From Alcaligenaceae bacterium SAGV5 (GTDB lineage: Bacteria; Pseudomonadota; Gammaproteobacteria; Burkholderiales; Burkholderiaceae_B): 64,000 nt of DNA. The stretch covers positions 372,001-436,000 of the forward strand of contig SPDP01000001.1 in NCBI GenBank assembly GCA_009360345.1, given 5' to 3'. The stretch's first letter is position 1; each line of letters starts with the position of its first letter. This document shows, piece by piece, positions 1 through 8,119 of the stretch. Made by a program: the position numbers and the translations under genes. The notes beneath the pieces are model-generated. The model made no database searches and was not told the DNA's origin. It worked only from the letters and a program-made list of their open reading frames with translations.

Positions 1-1361
1 TGCTGCGATTCGCGCCGCAGGTTGTTGCGCAGCGCCGCCCAGCCGACGCGCTCGTTCATCCAGCGTTCCAGGTAAGGCTTGGCCGTCTTCCACAGGTCCA
101 GCGACGGGTCCAGCTCGCGCCCCAGCCCTTCGACGTTGAGCAGCGTCTTCTGCAGCAGCACCAGTTGCGGCTGGATCTCGACGTTGAAGCGGCGCGAGGT
201 CTGGAACAGGCGCAGCAGCACCTGCCCCAGCGAGATCTCGGCCAGGGGCCGGTCGAAATAAGGCTCGCAGCAGGCCCGGATCGCGCCTTCCAGTTCTTCC
301 TCGCGCGTGCCGGGCGGCACCCAGCCGGACTCGATGTGCAGGCGCGCGACCTGGCGATAGTCGCGCCGGAAGAACGCCAGGAAGTTCTGCGCCAGGTAGT
401 TCTTGTCGAACTCGGACAGCGAGCCGACGATGCCGAAATCAAGCGCGATGTAGCGCCCCAGCGTGCGCGGATCGTCCGACACGTAGATATTGCCCGGGTG
501 CATGTCCGCGTGGAAGAAGCCGTCCGCGAACATCTGGGTGAAGCAGATCTCCACGCCGTCCCTTGCCAGCTTCTTCAGGTCCACGCCGGCCTCGACCAGC
601 CGCGCGGTGTGATTGACGGGAATGCCGCGCATGCGCTCCATCGTGAAGATGGACGACGAGCAATAGTCCCACATCACTTCCGGCACGATCAGCAGGTCGC
701 CGCGCGGCCCGTCGGGTGCGAAGTTGCGGCGCAACTGGCTGCAGTTGGCCGCCTCGCGCAGCAGGTCGAGTTCGTCGTGCAGGTATTTGTCGAACTCGGC
801 CACCACCTCGCGCGGCTTCAGGCGCCGTCCGTCGGCCGAGATCTTCTCGATCAGCGTCGCCGCCGCCCGCAGCAGCCGCAGGTCCTTGTCGATCACCGGC
901 GCCATGTTGGGCCGCAGGACCTTCACGGCCACCTCCCGGCCGTCCTTGAGCACCGCGAAATGCACCTGCGCGATCGAGGCCGAGGCCACCGGCTCGCGCT
1001 CGAAACTCGCGAACAACACGTCCGGATGCCGGCCCAGCTCCTTCCTGATGCTGGCGATGGCCACTTCGGAAGGGAACGGCGGCACGCGGTCCTGCAGGCG
1101 CGCCAGTTCGTCGGCGATGTCCGCCGGGATCAGGTCGCGCCGCGTCGACAACACCTGGCCGAACTTGACGAAGATGGGGCCGAGCGTCTCCAGCGCGAGG
1201 CGCAGCCGCTCGCCGCGCGGCGCGTGCAGCTTGCGGCCCAGCCGCATCACGACCAGCAGGCGCTCGGTCCAGGGATGCCGGATGCCGGAAATCACGAGTT
1301 CGTCCAGGCCGTAGCGAAAGCTGACGAACATGATGCGGATCAGGCGCAGGAAGGTGAACAT
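1..1361 (-). CDS. ubiB: UbiB-family ubiquinone biosynthesis kinase-like protein (3' end outside window)
   Basis: The frame starts at an ATG at 1361 ([12 protein letters not shown]) and stays open to base 1, so about 453 residues are seen and the C-terminus is cut by the window edge. The protein carries the UbiB/ADCK signature KxGQ ([11 protein letters not shown], near residue 64), the ADMHPGN motif near residue 285 and DFGIVG near 308. These mark the atypical kinase fold that helps coenzyme Q biosynthesis at the inner membrane; family members normally end with one or two membrane helices, which would lie off the left edge. The start lies 3 bp after the stop of the upstream small lipoprotein gene, so the two are probably co-transcribed. 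The usual neighbours ubiE and ubiJ are not immediately upstream here. Confidence 0.93.
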   Translation of the reverse strand, partial: MFTFLRLIRIMFVSFRYGLDELVISGIRHPWTERLLVVMRLGRKLHAPRGERLRLALETLGPIFVKFGQVLSTRRDLIPADIADELARLQDRVPPFPSEVAIASIRKELGRHPDVLFASFEREPVASASIAQVHFAVLKDGREVAVKVLRPNMAPVIDKDLRLLRAAATLIEKISADGRRLKPREVVAEFDKYLHDELDLLREAANCSQLRRNFAPDGPRGDLLIVPEVMWDYCSSSIFTMERMRGIPVNHTARLVEAGVDLKKLARDGVEICFTQMFADGFFHADMHPGNIYVSDDPRTLGRYIALDFGIVGSLSEFDKNYLAQNFLAFFRRDYRQVARLHIESGWVPPGTREEELEGAIRACCEPYFDRPLAEISLGQVLLRLFQTSRRFNVEIQPQLVLLQKTLLNVEGLGRELDPSLDLWKTAKPYLERWMNERVGWAALRNNLRRESQ

Positions 1362-1364
1362 GCC

Positions 1365-1610
1365 CTAGCCCTCCGCGCCCGGACGGGCTTCGAACCGGGC
1401 CAGCCTGTCGCGCAGGTGCTCCACCCGCTTGCCCGCGCGCTCGGCATCGTCGCGCAGGCGCCGCACCTCGCTCCCCCAGGCTTGCAGGGCATGCGCGGAC
1501 GCGACGGCCCCGCTTTCCTCGGTCAGGTACTCCGCCACGTCCCCTCCTCCGCCACAGGCCGCCAGCAATCCCAGCAATGCGGCGGCCGCCGCGGTCCTCG
1601 TCTTGTTCAT
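1365..1610 (-). CDS. Small predicted lipoprotein upstream of ubiB
   Basis: The 81-residue product begins with a short basic n-region (MNKTRT), an alanine/leucine stretch and a lipobox LLAAC at about residues 16-20, so it should be processed by signal peptidase II and lipid-anchored. After a short GGGG linker the rest is charged and probably helical (VRRLRDDAERAGKRVEHLRDRL). The ATG at 1610 is preferred over the ATG at 1616 because AAGGGGA then sits six bases upstream. It precedes ubiB with a 3-bp gap. No family was recognised; the envelope location is an inference from the lipobox. Confidence 0.72.
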   Translation of the reverse strand: MNKTRTAAAAALLGLLAACGGGGDVAEYLTEESGAVASAHALQAWGSEVRRLRDDAERAGKRVEHLRDRLARFEARPGAEG

Positions 1611-1800
1611 TGCCATTCCCCTTGTTCGTATGCTTGATCGATGAAACGGCGCCCCCGCGCTTGCGGCGGTCTCCCCCTGACGCCGTTCTGTCATCGAAGG
1701 TAGCACATGATGCGTATGAATAACACCCGGCCCCGCCACGGGTCGGCCGTCGACTTCCGCCATAATGGAGTCCGGTCCACGACACGGGAAACGCAACGCC

Positions 1801-2124
1801 ATGATCGTCACCTTCAGATCCAAGGCCGCCGGCGAAGTCATCATGCTGGGCGAACACGCCAGGCCGCTGCTGGAACTGGCCGGCAAGATGCCCGAGATCG
1901 CCGCGGGCACGCGCGGCGTCTTCACGCCCGAGCAGCTGCCCGAGGCCATCCGCCGCATCGAGACGGCGATAGGCATCGAAAAAGAACCCCGTTTCGACGA
2001 GGACAACCCCGAGGAAAAAGAGAAGGCCGCCAGCCACGTGGGGCTGAAGCAACGCGCCTTTCCGCTGCTCGACATGCTGCGCAAGGCGCAGGCCCAGAAC
2101 GTCAACGTGACCTGGGAAAACTGA
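1801..2124 (+). CDS. DUF1840 domain protein
   Basis: The 107-residue cytosolic protein begins MIVTFRSKAAGEVIM and has the DUF1840 pattern: an N-terminal strand with TFRSKA, MLGEHA, then a helical region ending near a C-terminal NVNVTW. The family is widespread in Burkholderiales and has no established function. An in-frame start 12 codons upstream (1765) would add MESGPRHGKRNA, which is not typical of the family, so 1801 was chosen. The DUF924 gene follows after 11 bp, suggesting one transcript. It is divergent from the lipoprotein/ubiB pair. Confidence 0.8.
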   Translation: MIVTFRSKAAGEVIMLGEHARPLLELAGKMPEIAAGTRGVFTPEQLPEAIRRIETAIGIEKEPRFDEDNPEEKEKAASHVGLKQRAFPLLDMLRKAQAQNVNVTWEN

Positions 2125-2135
2125 GGAGCCGCCGC

Positions 2136-2720
2136 ATGACCCGACCACCCTGGCAGGACGTCCTGGACTTCTGGTTCCTGCCACCCGACGATCCCGGCTA
2201 CCTGAAGCCGCGCCACGTCTGGTTCCAGAAAAATCCCGACTTCGACGCCGAGATCGAACGGCGCTTCCTGCCGCGAATCGAACAGGCGATGGCCGCAGGC
2301 CTGCGCGAGTGGAAACGCGAACTGGGCGGTGCGCTGGCGCGCATCGTGCTGCTGGACCAGTTTCCCCGCAACGTCTGGCGCGGCACGCCCCGCGCCTTCG
2401 CCGGCGACCCCCAGGCGCTGGCCGACGCGCTGGAACTGATCGATTCGGGCCGCTACCTGCAACTACCCCCCGTGAAACGGGAATTCGTCTACCTGCCGTT
2501 GATGCACAGCGAGAACCCCGGCATCCAGGAACGGTGCGTGGCCCTGTACACCACGCTGGCGCAGGAACACCCCGCCTCCCAGAACTCGCTGGACTTCGCC
2601 ATCCGCCATCGCGACATCGTGGAACGCTTCGGCCGCTTCCCCCATCGCAACGCCGCCCTGGGAAGGGCAAGCACGGGGCAGGAGCTGGAGTTTCTGAAGC
2701 AGCCGGGATCGGGGTTCTGA
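2136..2720 (+). CDS. DUF924 family protein
   Basis: This 194-residue protein shows the DUF924 features: VLDFWF near the start, an aromatic W-F-x-K-N-P-x-F-D segment near residues 29-36, LLDQFPRNVWRGTPRAF around residues 71-87, and YLPLMHSE near 117-124. The fold is an all-helical tetratricopeptide-like domain; the biochemical role of the family is not established. The start is an ATG preceded by TGAGGAG, overlapping the end of the upstream gene's stop region, and the DUF1840 gene lies 11 bp upstream. The gene converges on leuA, with the palindromic repeat at 2752-2818 between them. Confidence 0.85.
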   Translation: MTRPPWQDVLDFWFLPPDDPGYLKPRHVWFQKNPDFDAEIERRFLPRIEQAMAAGLREWKRELGGALARIVLLDQFPRNVWRGTPRAFAGDPQALADALELIDSGRYLQLPPVKREFVYLPLMHSENPGIQERCVALYTTLAQEHPASQNSLDFAIRHRDIVERFGRFPHRNAALGRASTGQELEFLKQPGSGF

Positions 2721-2751
2721 CGCCCCCCAAGCCACTCTGACAGCACCCCAT

Positions 2752-2818
2752 GATGCGGTGGATCCGGCTGTGCCGGTCCACCCGCATCGGCCCCTTTGGG
2801 GGGCGCGCCAAGCGCGTA
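2752..2818 (+). repeat. Dispersed palindromic repeat, copy A
   Basis: A core of 37 bp (2752-2788) forms an imperfect palindrome with 17-base arms (GATGCGGTGGATCCGGC and GCCGGTCCACCCGCATC), followed by a C/G-rich tail through 2818. The reverse complement of 37805-37841 is identical at 35 of 37 positions, the two differences falling in the three-base centre, and the tails also match. It lies between convergent DUF924 and leuA genes, consistent with a REP-like element that may act as a bidirectional terminator. Confidence 0.85.
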
Positions 2819-2822
2819 GAGA

Positions 2823-4520
2823 TCACACACTCACTTCGGCAAGCTTGGTGCCTACTGTCGCGGCAGGCTGTCCGCTATCGCGGATGTGCCGGTTGACGGC
2901 GCTCAGCACGGCCTTGAACGACGCCGTGACGATGTCGCTGTCCACGCCCACGCCAAAGCCCGTGGGGGCGTCGCCTACGCGCACTTCCACATAGCAGGCG
3001 GCGGTCGCGTCGGCGCCCACGCCTATCGAGTGCTCGTGGTAGTCCATCATCCGCATCGGCATATCCAACGCCTGCACAAAGGCGTCGATGGGACCGTTGC
3101 CGGTCCCCACCAGCGTGCGTGCCTGGCCATTCGCCTGTACGTCGACCTCGACCCGCACGCCGCCGTCGATGCTGGCCATGCGATGACGGACGAAGCGATA
3201 GGGCTCGTGCTGCTCCAGGTATTCGTGGTTGAAGATGGAGTAGACATCGGCGGCGACGACTTCCTTGCCCGTTGCATCGGTCACGCGCTGGATGGCGCGG
3301 CTGAACTCGATCTGGAGGCGGCGCGGCAGGTCGAAGCCGTATTCCTGCTGCAGCAAGTAGGACACCCCGCCCTTGCCGGACTGGCTGTTCACGCGAATGA
3401 CCGCGTCATAGCTGCGCCCCAGGTCGGCCGGATCGATGGGCAAATAGGGAACGTCCCAGATGGCGTCCGGCTGGCGCTGCGCGAAACCCTTCTTGATCGC
3501 GTCCTGGTGCGACCCCGAGAATGCGGTGAAGACGAGGTCGCCCACGTAGGGATGACGCGGATGCACCGGCAGCTGGGTGCAGTATTCGACACAGCGGCGC
3601 ACGTCGTCGATGTCGGAAAAATCGAGCCCCGGCGAAACACCCTGGCTGTAGCAGTTCAAGGCCAACGTGACCAGGTCGACGTTGCCGGTGCGCTCGCCGT
3701 GGCCGAACAGGCAGCCCTCGATGCGGTCGGCGCCGGCCAGCACGGCCATCTCGGCCGCCGCCACCGCGGTGCCGCGATCGTTGTGCGGGTGGACGCTGAG
3801 AATGATGCTGTCGCGGTTGGCCAGGTTGCGGTGCATCCACTCGATCTGGTCGGCGTAGATGTTGGGCATCGCGCACTCGACGGTGGCCGGCAGGTTCAGG
3901 ATGATCTTGCGGCTGGGCGTCGCGCCCCAGGCCTCGACCACCGCATCGCACACATCCTTGGCGAAATCGAGTTCGGATGAACTGAACACCTCGGGCGAAT
4001 ACTGGTAGACCCATTCGGTATCGGGACGCTCGTCGGTCAACGCCTTGATGAGGCGGGTGCCTTCCAGCGCGACCTGCTTGACCTCTTCGCGCGACATGCC
4101 GAACACGATGCGGCGGAAGGCCGGCGCGATGGCGTTGTACATGTGCACGATCACCCGGCGGCCGCCCTCGACCGACTCGATGGTGCGGCGGATCAGTTCC
4201 TCACGCGATTGCGTCAGCACCTCGATGGTGACGTCCTCGGGCACCCGGTTCTGGTCGATCAGGCCCCGGATGAAATCAAAATCCGTCTGCGAAGCCGATG
4301 GAAAACCGACCTCGATTTCCTTGAAGCCGATCTGGACCAGTTTCTCGAACATGCGCGTCTTGCGCTCGCCGTTCATGGGTTCGATCAAGGCCTGGTTGCC
4401 GTCGCGCAGATCGGTGCTCATCCAGATCGGCGCCTTGGTCATGCGGCGGTTGGGCCAGCTACGCTCGGAAAAGTCGTAGGCGGGGAAGGGGCGGTATTTC
4501 GCCTCGGGATTCTTCAACAT
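2823..4520 (-). CDS. leuA: 2-isopropylmalate synthase
   Basis: The 565-residue enzyme condenses acetyl-CoA with 2-oxoisovalerate, the first committed step of leucine synthesis. The DRE-TIM metallolyase signature is seen as [15 protein letters not shown] near residues 36-50, and the metal-binding HxH as SVHPHNDRG near 240; [12 protein letters not shown] follows. A C-terminal LeuA dimer regulatory domain occupies about residues 435-550 ([10 protein letters not shown] and similar). The length and opening [17 protein letters not shown] fit the long LeuA type 2 form. The first ATG is at 4520. A short leader peptide with three tandem CTA leucine codons lies upstream, which suggests leucine-responsive control. 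Confidence 0.96.
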   Translation of the reverse strand: MLKNPEAKYRPFPAYDFSERSWPNRRMTKAPIWMSTDLRDGNQALIEPMNGERKTRMFEKLVQIGFKEIEVGFPSASQTDFDFIRGLIDQNRVPEDVTIEVLTQSREELIRRTIESVEGGRRVIVHMYNAIAPAFRRIVFGMSREEVKQVALEGTRLIKALTDERPDTEWVYQYSPEVFSSSELDFAKDVCDAVVEAWGATPSRKIILNLPATVECAMPNIYADQIEWMHRNLANRDSIILSVHPHNDRGTAVAAAEMAVLAGADRIEGCLFGHGERTGNVDLVTLALNCYSQGVSPGLDFSDIDDVRRCVEYCTQLPVHPRHPYVGDLVFTAFSGSHQDAIKKGFAQRQPDAIWDVPYLPIDPADLGRSYDAVIRVNSQSGKGGVSYLLQQEYGFDLPRRLQIEFSRAIQRVTDATGKEVVAADVYSIFNHEYLEQHEPYRFVRHRMASIDGGVRVEVDVQANGQARTLVGTGNGPIDAFVQALDMPMRMMDYHEHSIGVGADATAACYVEVRVGDAPTGFGVGVDSDIVTASFKAVLSAVNRHIRDSGQPAATVGTKLAEVSV

Positions 4521-4609
4521 GATGGACTGCTCCTGCTACTGCGGACTCGGAATGGACGGATGGACCGTGTGAGTGGCCGAGAGGGGGCTGCCGAACTGCC
4601 ACGAGGACG

Positions 4610-4732
4610 CTAGGCCCGGCAACCGATCGGTAGTAGTAGCGAGGAAGCAATGAGTGCGACGATCGCGCGCACGTCGGCACCCGGCGCGGCTTGGCGCAGG
4701 GAGGCGGCGGAGCGGATGGCGGAGGTGGCCAT
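4610..4732 (-). CDS. leuL: Candidate leucine leader peptide upstream of leuA
   Basis: A 40-codon frame reads MATSAIRSAASLRQ through ALIASSLLLPIGCRA and ends 89 bp before the leuA start. The three adjacent leucines are all encoded by CTA (4631-4639 on the minus strand), a very rare leucine codon in this GC-rich genome. A run of CUA codons is also the hallmark of the enterobacterial leuL leader. The frame is shorter than 60 codons and has no protein family. I could not draw a convincing terminator with a U run between it and leuA, so whether control is by attenuation or by translation is unresolved. Confidence 0.7.
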   Translation of the reverse strand: MATSAIRSAASLRQAAPGADVRAIVALIASSLLLPIGCRA

Positions 4733-4749
4733 GGTTGCGATCGTGCTTG

Positions 4750-4778
4750 GGAAAAATGCGGATAGATGTGATAGTCAA
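4750..4778 (-). promoter_or_regulatory. Possible leuL-leuA promoter
   Basis: On the minus strand TTGACT (4778-4773) is a good -35 hexamer about 40 bp upstream of the leader peptide ATG. The hexamer 17 bp downstream (TTTTCC) is a poor -10 match, so the exact promoter is uncertain. Confidence 0.3.
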
Positions 4779-4826
4779 CCACAAATCCGGATTGCTGGCA
4801 AGCCGCCTGGGGAAACTGCAACGCCA

Positions 4827-5246
4827 TCAGGCACCGGCGATGTCGGCGAGATGATCGGCCGTCCATATTGGAAACGGAGCCTGCGGCCGCAAGGCCAGCA
4901 GGTCCGCATCGCCAGTCACCAGGGCCTCGGCCTCGGCAACATGGGCGAGCACGACGAAGACCTGGTCCTTCTTATCACGGCATTCGGGCAGGAGAGGCCA
5001 AACGGCAGGCAACGTGACGACCTCGGCATACGGAAGAAAATCCGCGAGCAAGTCGTTCTGGTCACTCGCTGACAACCGGAATTTGGGATAAGCCAGGACA
5101 CGCAGCAATTCATTGGCGGTAGCCCGGCAGACTAAAGGCGCAAGCCTGCCATCCTGCCAGGCCCGGCGTATCCAGGCCAACCGGCCCGAGGTAAACATCA
5201 GCGCCGACAGCACGATGTTGGTGTCGAGCACGACGCGACGCGTCAT
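4827..5246 (-). CDS. PIN-domain toxin of a type II toxin-antitoxin pair
   Basis: The 139-residue protein starts MTRRVVLDTNIVLSAL, with the first PIN-domain acidic residue in LDTN; a glutamate in TANELLRVLAYPKF and the aspartates of CRDKKDQ and TGDADLL complete the expected metal site. PIN proteins of this putative toxin family are ribonucleases. Its ATG (5246) overlaps the antitoxin stop codon by ATGA, indicating translational coupling. A start four codons earlier would overlap more and was not chosen. The RNA target cannot be read from sequence. Confidence 0.87.
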   Translation of the reverse strand: MTRRVVLDTNIVLSALMFTSGRLAWIRRAWQDGRLAPLVCRATANELLRVLAYPKFRLSASDQNDLLADFLPYAEVVTLPAVWPLLPECRDKKDQVFVVLAHVAEAEALVTGDADLLALRPQAPFPIWTADHLADIAGA

Positions 5247-5461
5247 CGCCGTGCCCACGCAAGGGCCTCTTCCACATCCTGCTCGGTGATACCCAACTGC
5301 TCCAGCTTGTCACGGACGGCTTGAGCCTGATGGACCCTGACCGGGGTCAATACGATGCGCCCATTCTCGACCGTTACGTCGAAATAATCCGTCTCGTCCA
5401 CACTAGAGACTGCGGCCTTGGGCAAGGTGATCTGGTTTTTCGATGTCAGCTTGGCAAGCAT
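5243..5461 (-). CDS. AbrB/MazE-type antitoxin partner of the PIN toxin
   Basis: The 72-residue product begins MLAKLTSKNQITLPKAAV, the swapped-hairpin AbrB DNA-binding signature, followed by DYFDVTVENGRIVLTPV and a helical, acidic C-terminus likely to wrap the toxin. The ATG at 5461 was preferred over an upstream TTG because GGAG sits eight bases before it. Antitoxin precedes toxin, the normal order, with an ATGA overlap. Autoregulation through the inverted repeat just upstream (5492-5516) is likely. Confidence 0.87.
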   Translation of the reverse strand: MLAKLTSKNQITLPKAAVSSVDETDYFDVTVENGRIVLTPVRVHQAQAVRDKLEQLGITEQDVEEALAWARR

Positions 5462-5491
5462 AGGGAAACTCCACAAACCAAGAAATCTTAT

Positions 5492-5516
5492 TTCCTTACT
5501 TTACCACAATAAGGAA
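5492..5516. promoter_or_regulatory. Inverted repeat, candidate antitoxin operator
   Basis: TTCCTTA (5492-5498) and TAAGGAA (5510-5516) form perfect 7-bp arms around 11 bp, 31-55 bp upstream of the AbrB-type antitoxin start. The surrounding sequence is unusually AT-rich for this genome, as expected for a promoter/operator. Confidence 0.5.
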
Positions 5517-5605
5517 TCAAGCCATATTCAAACCCGGGGTAAACCCGGGATACCCCCCCGCCCGGCGCCGGTTCACCATCATCCGACAATCAGGAGGAGA
5601 CAGCC

Positions 5606-7504
5606 GTGGCAAGCTACCAGGCCTTCCATGCCCGATCTGTGGACGAACCGGGACCGTTCTGGAGCGAGCAGGCCCGGCTCGTCGACTGGCACGCGCCGCC
5701 CACCCAGCCCCTGGACCTGTCACATCCCCCCTTCTCGCGCTGGTTCGTTGGCGGACTGACCAATCTCTGCCATAACGCGGTCGACCGGCATCTGGCCGAA
5801 CGGGGCGACCAGCCCGCGCTGGTCCACGTCTCGACCGAGACCGGCACCGAGTCCGCCTACACCTACGCGCAATTGCATGACGAAGTGAACCGGATGGCCG
5901 CGGTGATGCAGGCGCTGGGCGTACGGCGCGGCGACCGGGTGCTGATCTACATGCCCATGATTCCGGAGGCGGCGTTCGCGATGCTGGCCTGCGTGCGGAT
6001 CGGCGCCATCCACTCGGTGGTGTTCGGCGGCTTCGCCTCGGCCAGCCTGGCCACGCGCATCGACGATGCCCGGCCGGCCCTGGTGGTGTCGGCCGACGCC
6101 GGCTCGCGCGCGGGCAAGGTGATTGCCTACAAGCCGCTGCTGGACGAAGCGCTGCAACTGGCTTCGCATGCGCCGGCCAGCGTGCTGCTGGTGGACCGGG
6201 GCCTGGCGCCCATGCCCATGCAGGCAGGGCGGGACCACGACTACGCGGCGCTGCGCGAACGCCATGCCCATGCCCGCATTCCCTGCGTCTGGCTGGAGTC
6301 GAACGAGCCTTCCTACATCCTCTACACCTCAGGCACCACCGGCAGGCCCAAGGGCGTGCAGCGCGACACGGGCGGCTATGCCGTGGCGCTGGCCGCGTCG
6401 ATGCGGCACATCTTCTGCGCGAAAGCGGGAGATGTGATGTTCACGACCTCGGACGTCGGCTGGGTGGTGGGCCACAGCTACATCGTCTACGGACCGTTGA
6501 TCGCGGGCATGACCACGCTGATGTACGAGGGCACGCCGGTGCGCCCCGACGGCGCCATCTGGTGGAAGCTGGTGGAACAGTACGGCGTCACCCACATGTT
6601 CAGCGCCCCCACCGCGATACGGGTGCTGAAGAAGCAGGATCCGGAAACGCTGCGCCGCCACGATCTTTCCACGCTGCGCACCTTGTTCCTGGCCGGCGAG
6701 CCGCTGGACGAACCCACCGCGCGCTGGATCCACGAGGCCATCGGCAAACCCGTGGTCGACAACTACTGGCAGACCGAAACCGGCTGGCCCATGCTGGCGC
6801 TGCCGCGCGGGGTGGAAGACCTGCCCACCAAGTTCGGCTCGCCCGGCCTGCCGGTGTACGGCTATCGGCTCGAGATCGTGGACGAGCAGACAGGCGAACC
6901 TTGCCCGCCCGGCCGCAAGGGCGTGGTGGCGCTGGAGGCGCCGTTGCCGCCGGGCTGCATGACCACGGTCTGGGGCGACGACGAGCGCTACGTTTCCACC
7001 TACTGGTCGGGCTTTCCCGGCAAGCTGCTGTATTCCAGCTTCGACTGGGGCATCCAGGACGAGGACGGCTACGTCACCATCCTGGGTCGCACCGACGACG
7101 TCATCAATGTCGCGGGACACCGGCTGGGCACACGCGAGATCGAGGAAAGCGTCTCCAGCCATCCGGACATCGCCGAGGTCGCCGTGGTGGGCGTGCAGGA
7201 CGCGCTGAAGGGCCAGGTCGCGATGGCCTTCGCCATCGCCCGCAGCGCCGACCGCGCCGCGACGCCCGAAGGCCGCCTGCGATTGGAAGGCGAGGTCATG
7301 CAGACGGTCGAGCGCAGGCTGGGCGCCGTAGCCCGCCCGGCGCGGGTGTTCTTCGTGAACGCGCTGCCCAAGACCCGCTCGGGCAAGTTGCTGCGGCGGG
7401 CCATCCAGGCCGTCGCCGAAGGGCGCGACCCCGGCGACCTCACCACCATCGAGGACGCCAGCGCATTGCAGCAGTTGAAGGACGCGATGTTTCCCCCGGC
7501 CTAG
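5606..7504 (+). CDS. prpE: Propionyl/acetyl-CoA synthetase, PrpE type
   Basis: The 632-residue acyl-adenylate-forming enzyme activates a short-chain acid to its CoA thioester. The P-loop-like motif YTSGTTGRPKG lies near residues 237-247, the aromatic core YWQTETGWP near 388-396, and the C-terminal catalytic lysine in KTRSGKLLRR near 588. The length and the opening SYQAFHARSVDEPGPFW match PrpE (propionate-CoA ligase) better than Acs, but acetate use cannot be excluded. It starts with GTG at 5606 behind a strong AGGAGGA. No prpBCD genes are adjacent, so the gene appears to be monocistronic. Confidence 0.9.
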   Translation: MASYQAFHARSVDEPGPFWSEQARLVDWHAPPTQPLDLSHPPFSRWFVGGLTNLCHNAVDRHLAERGDQPALVHVSTETGTESAYTYAQLHDEVNRMAAVMQALGVRRGDRVLIYMPMIPEAAFAMLACVRIGAIHSVVFGGFASASLATRIDDARPALVVSADAGSRAGKVIAYKPLLDEALQLASHAPASVLLVDRGLAPMPMQAGRDHDYAALRERHAHARIPCVWLESNEPSYILYTSGTTGRPKGVQRDTGGYAVALAASMRHIFCAKAGDVMFTTSDVGWVVGHSYIVYGPLIAGMTTLMYEGTPVRPDGAIWWKLVEQYGVTHMFSAPTAIRVLKKQDPETLRRHDLSTLRTLFLAGEPLDEPTARWIHEAIGKPVVDNYWQTETGWPMLALPRGVEDLPTKFGSPGLPVYGYRLEIVDEQTGEPCPPGRKGVVALEAPLPPGCMTTVWGDDERYVSTYWSGFPGKLLYSSFDWGIQDEDGYVTILGRTDDVINVAGHRLGTREIEESVSSHPDIAEVAVVGVQDALKGQVAMAFAIARSADRAATPEGRLRLEGEVMQTVERRLGAVARPARVFFVNALPKTRSGKLLRRAIQAVAEGRDPGDLTTIEDASALQQLKDAMFPPA

Positions 7505-7523
7505 CCACCGGCGAAAAAAAGGG

Positions 7524-7551
7524 CTTGAAAAGCAGGCGATCGTCCAGAAAT
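7524..7551 (+). promoter_or_regulatory. Candidate sigma-32 heat-shock promoter for hsp20
   Basis: CTTGAAA (7524-7530) matches the sigma-32 -35 element exactly. Thirteen bases later CCAGAAAT (7544-7551) is a partial match to the CCCCATNT -10. The position, 65-90 bp upstream of an hsp20 gene, supports the reading. Confidence 0.55.
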
Positions 7552-7559
7552 TGGGTGCA

Positions 7560-7606
7560 GGGGATGCCGCAACCGGGTCCCCGTGAAACTTGCTGATCAT
7601 CAGGAG
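7560..7606 (+). ncRNA. ROSE-like RNA thermometer in the hsp20 5' UTR
   Basis: The ribosome-binding region folds as CTTGCTG (7589-7595), loop ATCAT, CAGGAG (7601-7606). In this stem the Shine-Dalgarno AGGAG pairs with UUGCU and leaves one unpaired G, which is exactly the arrangement conserved in ROSE thermometers. A GC stem GGGGA/TCCCC (7560-7564 with 7578-7582) sits just upstream, as in other ROSE elements. ROSE RNAs melt at heat-shock temperature and free the ribosome-binding site of small heat-shock genes; the gene downstream is hsp20. Confidence 0.72.
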
Positions 7607-7615
7607 ATTCTAGCC

Positions 7616-8086
7616 ATGAACGCTGCTTTTTCTCTGGCGCCCTTGTTCCGCCAATCGGTCGGCTTCGACCGCTTCAATGACCTTTTCGAGTCGGCCTTGC
7701 GCAACGACACCGGCAGCACCTATCCGCCCTACAACGTCGAGAAGCGCGGCGACGACGACTACCGCATCGTAATCGCGGCGGCCGGGCTGCGCGACGAGGA
7801 CCTGGACCTGCAGGTCGAGAGCGGCGTGCTGACCGTGACCGGCGGCCGGCGCGAGAAAAGCGAAGGTCCCGTCACCTATCTGCACCAGGGCATCGCGCAG
7901 CGCGCGTTCAAGCTGTCGTTCCGGCTGGCCGACCATATCGAAGTGCGCGGCGCGCATCTCGAGAACGGCCTGTTGAACATCGACCTGGTCCGTGAAGTGC
8001 CCGAGGCCGCCAAGCCCCGGCGCATCGAGATCGGCGCCGCTGCCCCGGCGCCGCGCCAGCAGCCCGCGCTGGCCAACGCCGCCTGA
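7616..8086 (+). CDS. Hsp20/alpha-crystallin small heat-shock protein (IbpA-like)
   Basis: The 156-residue ATP-independent chaperone begins MNAAFSLAPLFRQSVGFDRFNDLFE, the N-terminal arm typical of IbpA-type proteins. An alpha-crystallin domain covers about residues 35-130, with PPYNVEK, the AGL motif and GVLTVTGGR, and closes with LENGLLNIDLVREVPE, which includes the exposed NGLL segment. The ATG at 7616 lies behind AGGAG that is sequestered in the ROSE-like hairpin. Transcription by sigma-32 and translation by RNA melting are both suggested. It should bind unfolding proteins in the cytosol for later refolding by DnaK/ClpB. Confidence 0.93.
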   Translation: MNAAFSLAPLFRQSVGFDRFNDLFESALRNDTGSTYPPYNVEKRGDDDYRIVIAAAGLRDEDLDLQVESGVLTVTGGRREKSEGPVTYLHQGIAQRAFKLSFRLADHIEVRGAHLENGLLNIDLVREVPEAAKPRRIEIGAAAPAPRQQPALANAA

Positions 8087-8119
8087 CGGTACGGCGGAGC
8101 GGCAACGCTCCGCCCCTTC

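Noticed and set aside
439..2826. 795-codon - frame over ubiB, DUF1840 and DUF924
   Set aside because: It is a shadow in a GC-rich area; UbiB, lipoprotein, DUF1840 and DUF924 are recognisable in other frames.
4520..4610. Terminator for leucine attenuation between leuL and leuA
   Set aside because: A weak GTGGC/GCCAC pair exists, but there is no U run and the loop is long, so no terminator is claimed.
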